DNA of 64,000 bases from Dacryopinax spathularia (lineage: Eukaryota; Basidiomycota; Dacrymycetes; Dacrymycetales; Dacrymycetaceae). Every line of letters starts with the position of its first letter. The first letter of the stretch is position 1. Below, piece by piece: positions 1-10,100 of the stretch. Made by a program: the position numbers and the translations under genes. Under the pieces are notes generated by a model, which worked only from the letters and a program-made list of their open reading frames with translations, ran no database searches and had not been told where the DNA came from. The stretch spans positions 1-64,000 of the forward strand of contig JBBPFI010000018.1 of assembly GCA_037974965.1 (NCBI GenBank), given 5' to 3'.

Positions 1-1070
1 TCCGGCTCCAAATGCGTGGAGTGCCAGCCTTGAGCCTGCGCTGACCTCGATCGTGATCCCTAGGCAGGACATCTCCAAGGAAATGAGTGAGGGATTCAAT
101 CTGCTGGCCACCAATCAATCCGGCATAGAGTATAAGGAGGGTTATGGGCATTTGCGCACCCTGTTTGAAGACAACATCGACCGACCGCTCAACCAGTACA
201 TCCTGTTCTGCACCACCATCCTCTGCAAGATCCATCCGTTCCATGTGTGTGTGGCCAGCAAAAAGACCACGCTGCGCTCGCTGGAGGAGGCGCATGAGGC
301 CATTGCCAACATGATCCTTACGCAGGCTTCCAAAACGGGATCCGGACACGACAAAAAGGGGATGGCAAACCGTGGCCAAATCGCTGCCTCGTTTATGGCC
401 TGGTTGACGTACAAGTATTACGCGGACAAGAGGATGATGGAAGACCATTGGGGGATAACAGAGGCCAAGCTCAAGGCCAAGATCGGTGAGCAAAAAGCCA
501 GGATTGTGTGGTGTGCATGAGCCTGATCCTGGACCAGCGCATCATGGGCTCTTGTGGGGACTCTTTGCTTCATGGCATTTCTACACTGTGCTTGCGCCAC
601 ATGACAACATCACGGGGAACAAGGGGTTTCCAGAGACGAGCCCCAGCGGAACACGGTTCTGGGAGCTAACGGCAGTAGACAAGGTCGAGACACACTGGGA
701 GAGGGTTAAGGTGTACTGGCAGCGGCAGATGTACAAGGAGGCATTAGGGACGATGTGCTCCCAAGCGACCCTGCGGATGTGGGAGGAGCGTGGCTGGTTG
801 GAGCAGCCGGCACCAAAAGTGAGCTCCTCCAGGCGGGATGATCGGCCTGTGAGGCCAGAAAGGGCAGTCATCAATCATGCCGGCGATCTGCGCAAGCTCT
901 GGCGAGGGTTATCGACCCAACGTGTTGAGCTCCACCCTGGACGAGTCGTTGGTCCCAGCTATGTGGGCCGGTCGGCACAACAGGGAAGCTCACAACAGAA
1001 GCAAGTGTGGGATGACGACACAGCCAATCTGATGCGTGCCCGGAGGGATGATGAGAACGATTTGTGGTAG
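1..1070 (+). CDS. Unrecognised protein, 5' end outside the window
   Basis: The reading frame is open from base 2 of the window, so the gene starts to the left. It continues to 485, is interrupted by a 52-nt intron (486-537, GTGAGC donor, CCAG acceptor) and resumes in frame at 538, ending at TAG 1068-1070. The visible part is about 340 residues, with no signal peptide or membrane segment. The first half is mixed helical and basic (several K/R-rich stretches, a WLTYKYY segment). The last 70 residues are rich in R, S and Q and look disordered. I do not recognise a domain. The splice restoring one frame argues for a real gene rather than chance ORFs. It could belong to a transposon-linked family, but nothing visible proves that. 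Confidence 0.5.
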
Positions 1071-1415
1071 GCCACCAAAAGCTATGGATCACAAGGGTCA
1101 CAAAAGAAATGTAGATAAAGACTGCGATTAGAACTAACCAAGAAAGCCCAAAAAAAGAATGGTAGATACAGAATGTCTCTAGAAAAGCCACAAAAATCCA
1201 AAAAAAGAATTGTATATAACCACGAGCCAGGGGATGCGGTAGCGCCGCACACTGCACAAGGAACACTTTGACAAGATATGACCACCGTCCATAATCAATG
1301 ATACATGCGGTGCCTGCATCCTATAAACTGAAAGCAAGCGGGAAAAAGCGGTGCACGAAACTCGCGTGGTGAATAGCATGTTACTTCAGGGCTGCCGAGC
1401 TGCAAACCGGGTAGT

Positions 1416-1465
1416 GCGCAGCCACCGTTAGTATCCGTCGCGACGCATTCTAACGGTGGCTGCGC
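1416..1465. repeat. 50-bp imperfect palindrome
   Basis: Two 25-nt arms meet at CGTCG|CGACG (centre 1440/1441) and differ at only two positions. The arms carry the core GCAGCCACCGTTAG and its reverse complement. Folded as single-stranded DNA or RNA it would form a long hairpin with almost no loop. Confidence 0.85.
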
Positions 1466-1470
1466 GACGT

Positions 1471-1536
1471 ATACTAACGCACAGCCACCGTTAGTATGCG
1501 TCGCGACGGATACTAACGGTGGCTGTGCGTTAGTAT
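1471..1536. repeat. 66-bp near-perfect palindrome
   Basis: Two 33-nt arms meet at CGTCG|CGACG (centre 1503/1504) with a single mismatch. It shares the core CCACCGTTAGTAT..CGTCGCGACG with the palindrome ending six bases to its left, so the two are related copies. A partial third arm (ACGCGCAGCCAC) follows at about 1541. Confidence 0.88.
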
Positions 1537-2015
1537 GGGTACGCGCAGCCACTGGCCCATAGGGGGCTGAGCGGCTGTGGCAAATGTCGTCAGGGTCCAG
1601 ACCTAGCCCTAACCCTGGCCTGAACCCAGCCTCAAAGGGGTATAGATCCTGGGCTTCCCAAGCCGTCTCTGCCACACCGGTCTCCCTGAGGGGCCGGCCC
1701 TAAGCAACGGCTTTGCCTCGACATGTGACGACACTCGGGTACGCACGCCACAACTGCTCCGCTTCTCAACCCACCCACGACCCTTAAACACACTAGAACA
1801 GGGTTCAAGATCACGGGAAGAGGCAATGGGATCACGTGCACAGAAAAGCCGGCCCTAAACAACTCCTGTAATGCGGCAACATCCCGCGCTTCGGCACAGA
1901 GATGGGAGCATTTGAAGGCCAGGAACGGGCAGTCATGCGTAGAGAGGTTCTACGCTGAGCACTAGGTCAACCTGAGAGCCCCTCCCGTCGACATGGTAAG
2001 GACCTCTCCGACACA

Positions 2016-2591
2016 ATGAGCGCCGAATCGACAGAGCAGGACACCTTAGTCGACAGTCAATCCGAACCAGAGGAGGGGAAGACAGGCGACCCGTCGTTGT
2101 CACCCCTGGTCTGCGTTGCTAAAACCGGGGCGTCCAAGTCGCCTCCTCCTACAGGCTGCCAGGCCTATGAAGCGCTTAGTGATGCGGAACGACTGCAGGC
2201 AGGCGCCTCATGCTCACGCTATCTACTCCAAGCTGATCATGTCCCTCAGTTCTGTATCGACATCCTCGTTCCGGAGGCGGCCTCACAAGCACTTGCTTGG
2301 AGCGCAGGATACCGCTTCGGAAAGGCGACTATTCCTGCATGCACCAGCCCTGACGATAAACTCTCCGCCAAGCTTACGGCGCAAGAAGAGGACATACACC
2401 AGAAAGCAGCGAAACTTGCATTGGTCCGGCCACCCAGCCAGTGGGTCAACAAGATCATCGCTGTACGGAGTTCTCGTCAAGCCGCAATGGAGGAGAAGGA
2501 GAAGAGACAGCTTCCTCAGGTGGTAAAGGCTGCACCAGAAAGACGTGCTACGGGCACGTTGACCCGACCTAATGCTGGGAAGAAGCTGTGA
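2016..2591 (+). CDS. Possible small acidic/basic orphan protein
   Basis: A single open frame of 191 codons starts with ATG at 2016. The N-terminus is rich in S, E, Q and D, the middle is more ordered (residues ~48-120), and the C-terminus has a charged helical stretch (AMEEKEKRQ) and a basic tail. No known domain is recognised and there is no membrane segment. An alternative frame is also open over 2116-2526, so coding is not certain. It could be the last exon of a longer gene or a non-coding stretch. Confidence 0.3.
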   Translation: MSAESTEQDTLVDSQSEPEEGKTGDPSLSPLVCVAKTGASKSPPPTGCQAYEALSDAERLQAGASCSRYLLQADHVPQFCIDILVPEAASQALAWSAGYRFGKATIPACTSPDDKLSAKLTAQEEDIHQKAAKLALVRPPSQWVNKIIAVRSSRQAAMEEKEKRQLPQVVKAAPERRATGTLTRPNAGKKL

Positions 2592-2687
2592 TGCCGGTCA
2601 CGTTTTGTCGAGCTGTTCATTACATTGGGACATGAGAATCATCAGGGATATCGTTCTATTGATGGATGTTGTTACAGTATTGTAAAG

Positions 2688-4116
2688 TCAGAAGCCACCA
2701 CCCCTCGCCTCGTGGAGTACCACAGACAACCTCGGGCGACCGGTCCGACATTCGAAAGCACGGGGAACATCCTGGCCCAACACCCGCACTTCCAGATATT
2801 CCAGCCCTGGGCAACGGCCCGGAAGCGCACACACAAACTGCCACGGAACAACATGCGGACCCAGGAGCACAAAGCGTTCCATCTGGGTCCAGCCGCTCGT
2901 CGCAACCGTAAGGTCCGGGATGGAAAAGAGCATCCCCGTACAATCGGTCGAAAGGTCCAATACCACGTCGACCAGTCTGTCGCATGCAGCCAGCCGCGCA
3001 ATCTCGTATGGTCCGTCAGAAACCGGTTTGACTTTCCCGGACAGCCGCAGGGTTCGAAGTTGCCAATAATGAGAAAGGTTGAAGACGAACATAGCCCACC
3101 ATTCCGATTCAAAGTGGGCATCGTCGAGGTCGATCTCCATTGCTTCCGTGCCTCCAATGCTCATGTACTCCAAGCTCACTGCAGCCGCCTCCAATGCCAC
3201 CGGTCCAAGCTTCAACCTCCGGATCCAGCACACGGCTAGCCCATATACCCATCGCACCAGTCCGTCAGCTCCGGGCAGCGCCGGAACCAGCGTGACGACG
3301 CCGCACGAACTCGGTAACGCCGACAGCAGGTGCCGCCAAAGATCGCACGTCGTACGATGATAGCCATGAAGGGAAAATGTACGAATACAAGGCGTGACCG
3401 CAACGATCGCAATCAGCGAAGCGTACCGGTGCAATGCAACGTCGACCACCCACAATCTGAGCTCATCCACGTCGGGGAGGGCTCCGGCGGCCCCGTTCAA
3501 AGGCTGCACCAACGATGACCCGGAGAAAACCAGGTCCAGCGATCGAAGACATGGCAACGCCCATGCCAGCTCATGAACAGTCCCAATGCTCCACAAGCGA
3601 TCCTCAAAGTGGCATCGGAGGCGGACAAGCCCGTGCATCTCGAACGTGTGCTGGGCGAGGATCAACGCGTCGAGGACGTCGGGGTCGATTTCCGCTTCCT
3701 CAACGTCATAGGTGACCCGCACAACAAGATCGGTGATGTTCCGCAGCGCAACTGCAAAGCGTTGCGCCTGGCAATCACGATGGGTGGGAGGTAAAGTCGT
3801 CTGTGTCGGACGTCAGTCACAGGCGGTCAACGAGCAAGTCAGGACGCGCAATGCAAGTTACCTCGCTCGGAGCGAGCAGGAAAGGCTGCAAGTACGCCAC
3901 GTCCAGGCCTTCACAGACCGGGTACATGGCTCGCGCACGCAACCCGGACTCTCTCCAGGCAATCGGCATCACGGTAAAGTATAGGTGATGGCACGTGGCC
4001 GCGATACGGACGAGCGTCATGAGACGATGTGGTCCAACGACAAATTGCAGAATGCAATGAACAATGTCGTCCGAAAACCAAGGCCGGTTTGATGTTTGGT
4101 TGAGGCTGCTTGGCAT
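2688..4116 (-). CDS. F-box protein with leucine-rich C-terminal region
   Basis: Two exons, 4116-3862 and 3767-2688, joined in phase by a 94-nt intron (GTAACT donor, TGCCAG acceptor), give 444 residues. Residues ~15-60 read as a basidiomycete F-box: DDIVHCILQF, then TLVRIAATCHHLYFTVMPIAW. The rest is rich in L, V and R with regularly spaced LRxLDL-type segments, as in fungal F-box/LRR-like proteins. Such proteins usually bind Skp1 and recruit substrates to an SCF ubiquitin ligase; the substrate cannot be guessed. The start at 4116 is chosen over upstream in-frame ATGs because a TATA element lies 65 bp upstream and the F-box then begins near the N-terminus, as is usual. Confidence 0.65.
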
Positions 4117-4180
4117 GATTAGGGTCATCAGAGTGAAATAGGGTGAAGAAAGACAAGTTGAAGTTAGGCGATGCTGCGCC

Positions 4181-4188
4181 CTTATAAG
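4181..4188 (-). promoter_or_regulatory. TATA-like element of the F-box gene
   Basis: CTTATAAG lies 65 bp upstream of the chosen ATG at 4116. The neighbouring minus-strand genes have similar elements 58-105 bp upstream of their starts. Confidence 0.45.
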
Positions 4189-4484
4189 TGGGTGGCACAT
4201 GCCGAAAAACACGGAAAGAACTGCTGTTCAAGGGAAGGGAGAACAATGAGTTAGCAATCGGGTGTTCGGATGAGAACACATTGGTCCTCCAAAGAAAAGG
4301 CCAGCAGAACAATGAACAAGAAATACCGACCACTTCCGAGAGTCTACTTTACATTAACCCGACGCCTCACCTACCTCCCCTATTCCGTTCGTTCTCTCGC
4401 ATGGTGACTGCCACCAAAACAGTAGCAACGCTGGAGGTGAGTCCGATTTAGATCGTGAGTCCACTTCGAGGGCTCAATGGTTTC

Positions 4485-4700
4485 AGGTTCCCATCAATCC
4501 TGCGACTCAGGCCCAAGAGCGGACAGGGGCCACTGACGGCATCCAATATTTTGGACCCTTTCCTAAGTCAGTGAGACTGTGCGACTCAGTCGCAAAGTGA
4601 GAAGCGAGCCGTCGCTCAGGGTCCAATATCCCACCGCTTCGCAAGAGGTCAATCCTTGCGACTTGGTCGCAAGCACGCATATCGGCCTTTGGAATGTGAC
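4485..4700 (+). repeat. Three decayed copies of the 76-bp satellite
   Basis: TGCGACTCAG-type motifs start at 4501, 4580 and 4657, a spacing of 79 and 77 bp. Each is followed by recognisable remnants of the satellite unit, for example GCGGACAGGGGCCAC and TATTTTGGACCCTTTCC in the first copy. The orientation is the same as in the 22-copy array at 19.37-21.03 kb. The divergence suggests an old or eroding edge. Confidence 0.75.
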
Positions 4701-4857
4701 AGCCATCGACACTAACCCATGCAGCCCCTCTAGAGGCTGTCGGGGCGGTCTCGGCTCACTTGCATAATGGATTGCACAATCCTTTCAAGGCAACACCGTT
4801 TACTGCGCTAAACTACATAAGGACAAGGACCCGTACAATCTTATCGGCCACAATGAT

Positions 4858-6111
4858 CTAAGGGAGCCAACCAGGATAGGCTACGTGCTCACACTCCGGA
4901 AGAGTGTACTGGATGAGCTTCCACAGTGCATAATGCGCTCCGTCCTCTCTCAGGTCATAGACGTTGGTCTCGATCGGCCAGGTGACCGCCACAGGGACGC
5001 CGGCATTGCCCGCCGGATTGGCTGCCCCACCTTGGAGGTCCACATTGCGGACAACGTACAAGAGAGGCCCAAAGAAGCCGAAGGATAGGTAATTGCGAGC
5101 CGAGGTATACGTTCGCGCCCGGTAATGATAGGCAACGAGTTGTTTCAACCACTTCTCGGTCGAGGTGACATGTCGCTTCACCTCGGCCAGGTTGCACAAC
5201 TGTTGAACGATCCGCCCAACAGTATTGTAATGATAAATGGAGCCCAGCTGGTCCGGCATGACCCGAAGCCAGTTGGTCCGATCTGCCGAGTCGTACGAAT
5301 CCTGATGGACGCGCCGATGGCCCAGCTTCACTGCAGCGCGTCCCGGTTCGTGGCGGTAAACTTCTGGGACAACAGGAAGCATGATGACGGCCTCCCCCTC
5401 CATGACGTCGTCCCGCTCGAAAAGCGCTTCAATGCTGCGTTGCTCCGCAGCGGTTAAGGCCAATCGCAACAACGCTTGCGGCTTGATAAGGTAGTCGGTT
5501 GAACGATGGGCTGTGGCATACACCGTCTCAAACATCCGTGCGACCCAGGAATAACTCGACGCCTCAAGTCGTTCCGGTTGCTGCGTCAAAGCGACATACT
5601 GGACCAGCGCTTCGTGAAAGCGAGTCATTGCGGGCCGAAGAACGACCGGCGGATTGGGCATTGGCGGGGGTCCGGGGCCCCACTGTTGAATCAGATTAGG
5701 TGGAGGGCCAGGCGGGCCAGGCGGGCCAGGGGGTCCAGGGGGTCCAGGCGGACCGGGAGGACCAGGAGGACCCGGCGGCACACCGCCGCCCCTGCCACCA
5801 GGGGCGCCACCGCGGCCGCGCGCTGAACCTTGCGGAAAGACGACACTGGTCGGCGGAGTCGTCATGCCGGCGCCTGGACCTCTGTGATAGCTGCCATGAT
5901 GTGCGGCAGTGCGCGGAGTGGGGGCATCCGCAAATCGTTCATCGTCGACCAGATCGCGGTGCTCGCCTGATGGGAGGCTGGACTTGGGCGGCCCAAAGAC
6001 GGTCTTGCTGAGCATCACACCGCGTCCACGCCCGCCCGCTGACAGGTGTAGGTCCAAAATAATAGGCTCCATTGTAGCCAATGCGGGGGTGGTATCGTTG
6101 TAGGTGGACAT
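4858..6111 (-). CDS. Orphan protein with a collagen-like GPP tract
   Basis: Single-exon ORF of 417 residues. Residues ~80-110 are G/R-rich, residues ~114-137 are eight GPP triplets in a row, and a second G/P/N-rich linker runs to ~157. After this comes an apparently globular 250-residue region rich in R, Y, V and A (motif YHYRARTYTSARNYLSFG near 335-355). No signal peptide or membrane segment is seen, so secretion as a true collagen is unlikely; the tract is probably a flexible linker. I do not recognise the C-terminal domain. It is the most downstream of four co-oriented genes between the satellite arrays. A TATA-like element upstream supports the start. Confidence 0.6.
   Translation of the reverse strand: MSTYNDTTPALATMEPIILDLHLSAGGRGRGVMLSKTVFGPPKSSLPSGEHRDLVDDERFADAPTPRTAAHHGSYHRGPGAGMTTPPTSVVFPQGSARGRGGAPGGRGGGVPPGPPGPPGPPGPPGPPGPPGPPGPPPNLIQQWGPGPPPMPNPPVVLRPAMTRFHEALVQYVALTQQPERLEASSYSWVARMFETVYATAHRSTDYLIKPQALLRLALTAAEQRSIEALFERDDVMEGEAVIMLPVVPEVYRHEPGRAAVKLGHRRVHQDSYDSADRTNWLRVMPDQLGSIYHYNTVGRIVQQLCNLAEVKRHVTSTEKWLKQLVAYHYRARTYTSARNYLSFGFFGPLLYVVRNVDLQGGAANPAGNAGVPVAVTWPIETNVYDLREDGAHYALWKLIQYTLPECEHVAYPGWLP
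5699..5790. repeat. In-frame 9-bp repeats encoding Gly-Pro-Pro
   Basis: Tandem GGCGGGCCA / GGGGGTCCA-type 9-mers on the plus strand encode the GPP tract on the minus strand. The third bases differ between copies, so the tract is not freshly expanded. Confidence 0.8.
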
Positions 6112-6168
6112 CGCGAGGAATCGGCGTGGGTGTCACGAAGGGATGGGCCAACTTTCCAACCAATGTCG

Positions 6169-6176
6169 CTATTTAT
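6169..6176 (-). promoter_or_regulatory. TATA-like element of the collagen-like gene
   Basis: ATAAATAG on the minus strand lies 58 bp upstream of the ATG at 6111. The 307-bp gap 6112-6418 holds this promoter and nothing else recognisable. Confidence 0.45.
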
Positions 6177-6418
6177 CCTCCTGTAACAAGGGAACAATCG
6201 CCATGCAGAGGCAGGTTCAACGGTTCTGCATGGGCCGTGGCATGCGGACAAAGGCGAATCCAGCCACATTGGACAATGGGAACTTCTCAGTGAGCTGGCG
6301 TACCAGCGCATGCAGGATGGCTATAACAGGACTATCGTATTGCAAGCGTATGGTCGACTGCCCTACGGAGCATGCGGATACAGGCAGGGAAGAAAAACAG
6401 GGAAGATGTGCGGGAAAA

Positions 6419-6974
6419 TCACGCCAGAATGTCTGCATGCAGGGTCCAGCACGGTGCCGCCTCTCTTTCTAAACCGCCGGTCGACTCGCTGTTTTCCAGA
6501 ACAGGCAGCAAGGGGTCGGCAACCATCCAGCTCAACTTGACCCCAAGCTGACGTTCCAGCGCAACCCGAATGTTCTTGATATCCTCATCCACCTCTATCT
6601 CCTCGCGGATGGGAGAGATGATCACAAGCAACATAATGCCTTGGAAGTCGGTTTCGCCCCCGGGAATGGGGCCATTCGGCTGCTGTTCCAAAATCGGGAC
6701 GACCATGGCATCGTAGTCCGAGTTGGCTTGGACGATGTATTCCGTGAGTGCGGCAAGAGTGAGGCGCTGGTGCAATGGGCCGGTCGCCGCCGCATCGACG
6801 GTACTTGCAGGTAAAATCATCTTCCCTTGCGCAGGAGGCGAACGAAGCCAAGAAATCCACGCTTCATTTGGCAAGTAAAACCCGCCAACATACGGGAGAT
6901 CGAGGCGGTGCCTAGCAGGCACATGAGAGAAGCCCACCTCAGATTATAGAAGCCGCGACTTACCAGTATTTCAT
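6419..6974 (-). CDS. Orphan 167-aa protein with an 11-nt first exon
   Basis: The main exon (6911-6419) has no upstream ATG in frame. An 11-nt first exon, 6974-6964, encodes MKY plus two bases of a Trp codon. A 52-nt intron (GTAAGT donor, CTGCTAG acceptor) then joins it in phase, giving a 167-residue protein that begins MKYWHRLDLPYVGGFY. A TATA-like element ~90 bp upstream supports this start. Residues ~85-120 contain a hydrophobic strand (FQGIMLLVIIS) followed by an acidic helix. There is no signal peptide and no recognised family. It lies between the collagen-like gene and the RecQ-like gene, on the same strand as both. Confidence 0.5.
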
Positions 6975-7060
6975 CGTGCAGGGGTTTCAAGCGATCGTGG
7001 AGGGGGGGTTTCCAGAGCAGTGGTAAAGGATGGGGGGACAATCTGAGCCCCAACAGGCCT

Positions 7061-7067
7061 CTATATA
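7061..7067 (-). promoter_or_regulatory. TATA-like element of the 167-aa orphan gene
   Basis: TATATAG on the minus strand lies about 90 bp upstream of the ATG at 6974. It favours the short first exon over the longer frame that begins near 7137. Confidence 0.45.
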
Positions 7068-7196
7068 CGCGGCAGAGGTGGACGGATGCTAAATACACCC
7101 GGTTTTTGTCAAGGGTAGACGGCAAACTAGATAACATAAGGGATTAAGAGGAGAAAGGCGGCAGAATGTTCCAAATAAAAAAGGGAAGCATGGGAG

Positions 7197-10100
7197 CTAC
7201 GACGAGGACGAAGGTTGCATGGCGTCTGCTGTGTGGATGCGATCCTTCTCTTGCACGAACCAGCTGCATACCTCCATCAGGCGCGGCATGACCCAGACGA
7301 CGCCACCTTCATGGTGACCGAGCCAGCGGGCAAACTGCTGCGGATCCACCCAAGCCTGTGGGTAAAGCGCTCGTTCTGCCTCGCTCATCCGCGGCTCGAA
7401 GGCGCGCGCCACGCGCTCAAACCAATCCACATTCGTGTGCAGCAGGAATGCAATCGTGCAAGCGGTGTCGCTCATGAGGCAAGTGCGGTCTGAATGGAAC
7501 TCTGGTGACCAATTGGGAAGCAAGCAACGCGTGCAAACGTCCGACAATGGCGGATAACCTTGTTGGAGTGCGTTTCGGAAGGTTGAGTACACGTTCTTCT
7601 GGCGTGCCATGGATGGGCAAGAAAAAAGCCCATGATGTCCGGGACGTGCCGGATCATGGAACCAACAGTGCGGGCACGTCGCCTCGGTCGATACCAGCGC
7701 GCGATGGAGCGCCACCGCCGCGGCAGATTTCTCCCGCCGACGGCGCATCGCCACCTCAGCATCGACGTAGGGACCCACGCTGAGTGCGGGCCGAGGGACC
7801 GTGGGCACACGGCGATCAGTGGAAGAAGACGCACGTGAGGAAGGTGCGGGGGTAGGGTAGGACGATGCTACATGCCGGGCACCGGATGTAGTCGATTGGA
7901 GTGTTCGCCGGCTCCCCGTGGAGATCAATGACGGCTCCGGCGAAGCAGTGGTCACGTGGGGGGGAAAAGAAGCGTTACTTCTTCGCCTGCCCTCCTGTGG
8001 GAGCGCGGCGGTTTCGACACGGTCCATGATCGCGCCCACTTCCGCCATGTAAGCCGGATCGTCGTCCATTGGATAGCTAGGTGACGGGGCGACTTCGATG
8101 CTGCCTTTCGGGATAGGGGCGGTGGGGATCGCAAGGGGCCTCACCCAATCTCCCAGCACGCCATCCCCCAAAACCGACCCACAGCAACTTTGACATGGCG
8201 TGGATCCCAAGTCCACACACATGCGAGGAGCACCGTCCAGGAAATCGGATTCCACCGCCACCAGACACCGTCCTTGCGTGTGGGCCTGCAGCCAGGCGCG
8301 CATGGCTCTGCATCCCGCATGATCCGGTAGTCCGGCGGCGAGCTCCGGAGGCGGGTGGCTGTAAATGGTGTACACCAAGGACGGACGCCCATCCCGGCCA
8401 GCGCGTCCGTCCTGCTGGACCTTGTCAATGAGGCAACGAGGGGACTCGGCATGGATGACAAAGCGAACGGCGCCAACATCGACGGCTTCTCCGAATGCAG
8501 TGGTGCAGACGATCACTGGCGATGTACCAGCACGCCAGTCCTCAAAAAGCGCCTTGCGTTGTTGCGAATTCAAGCCCGCATGGTAGTACACCGCGGAGAC
8601 ATCTTGAGCCTCACTCAGCGCGCGCGTGAGCAACTCGGTCATGGACTTGCTCACGCAATACACGATGCCGCGACCGTCCGGCCCCAGTTTGGCGGCAGCA
8701 AGACGCACAGCGGCGACAACCGCGTTCACCAGCTCATCCTTGCCCACACGCAGTGCCCTCCTTTCCAGGTTGGTCCGCACCGTCACGTCGCTCACCCAGA
8801 CCGGGGTCAGCAGCCCAAGCTGGGCTTGCACATAGGGGCGTGCCGCATAGGGTATCGTGGCCGACATGGCAATCTTCGGGCACGGCACATCATGCAGATG
8901 TTGCATCGGCCGCGTGACGTTCCTCCAGCCCTCCGAGGTGATGACATGGTGGGCCTCGTCGAACACAATGCGAGCGAGATGACATGACGCCGATAAACTC
9001 CGAACAAAGGCAAGCGCCGCGCTGCTTCCGAACGCCTCCGGGGTCATTAGGAGGACTTGGGGGACGGCGTTCAATGTCATGACAGGATCATATGCCGCGG
9101 TTGTAACACCAAGCCGTGATCCGCGGTGGAGTGCATCCTCAATGGAGGCAAGCAGTGGCATCACGACCACGGTGGTCATTCCCTGCTCGGCACTGCTCGC
9201 CGCCGGCAGGAAGACGCTCATGGACTTTCCGGCGCTTGTCGGCAGGGCGACAAGCAGCGAGTGCTTGCGCGCAAACGCTTCCGCGAGAAGCGGCCCTTGA
9301 CCTGGTCGGAAGGATGCATCGGGCTGCCCCAACACTCGACGGAGTAGTGCGAGATGCGCAAAGTCACCAGGCAGAGGCGTCAGGGGACGGACGTGTGCAT
9401 GGGCCGAAATCGTCTCCAACTGCCGCGCAAAGGGTGCAAGGGCTTCCCCGAAGGCTTCTCCAAGACGAGAGACCTCACGTGCATCCAGTCGCTGCGAGAT
9501 CGCGTCCACAAGTGTTTCAAGGGTGAACGAGGCCGCCTTAGATCCCTCGTGCGTCGGCAAACGGATGACCGCGCTAGGCTGAGAGGACCTAGGGCCAGGG
9601 CCGATCCCGAAGGACGCCGCCCAAAAGAGACTGATCCGCAACGATCCTCGGAGATGGGTATCAGAAAGGTGACGGAAAGAACCCGCCGTCAACCCATAGA
9701 TACGATCAGCGGTGGTGGCGGAGTGCCCGGACTGGAGATCCACGAGGGCCTCGACCAGGTCCACAATGTCTTGCGTCTTGATGTGTTCACGCGCCCATGC
9801 GGTCGCGGCATGACGCCATGTTCGCACCCCAAGCGCGTCCGACCAACATCGCGTGCTGAACGCATGCAGGGCATTTGAGAGGTCCTCCCCGTCCAGATGC
9901 CCGTTCAGACCCACAAATAGTTGGGTTCGGTATGCCTCCACCGTCTTCGGACTGGCGCCCAATACCGTCGAGAAATAGTACAGAACTGGCTTCATGAAGG
10001 CGACATACCGGATAAAGAGGCGACCAAGGCGGGGCGGCATGGCGTTGATGACCACCTTATTCTCTCCGGTCTGGTGGGCGTTCTTGTGATATCCGCCAAT

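Larger units (their letters stand above)
1071..2015. other. Gene-free stretch with palindromes
   Basis: No convincing ORF. The left third is A-rich (several runs of AAAAAAGAAT type around 1150-1210). The middle holds the two large palindromes listed separately. A short CCCTAACCCT string at about 1605 is too short to be telomeric. Confidence 0.6.
4117..4857. other. Intergenic DNA carrying decayed satellite copies
   Basis: This gap lies between the F-box gene start and the collagen-like gene stop. It holds the F-box promoter and the three degenerate copies of the ~76-bp satellite listed separately. No other ORF is credible. Confidence 0.6.

Noticed and set aside
1603-1615. CCCTAACCCT string, possible telomere repeat
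   Set aside because: Less than two repeat units; no array on either side.
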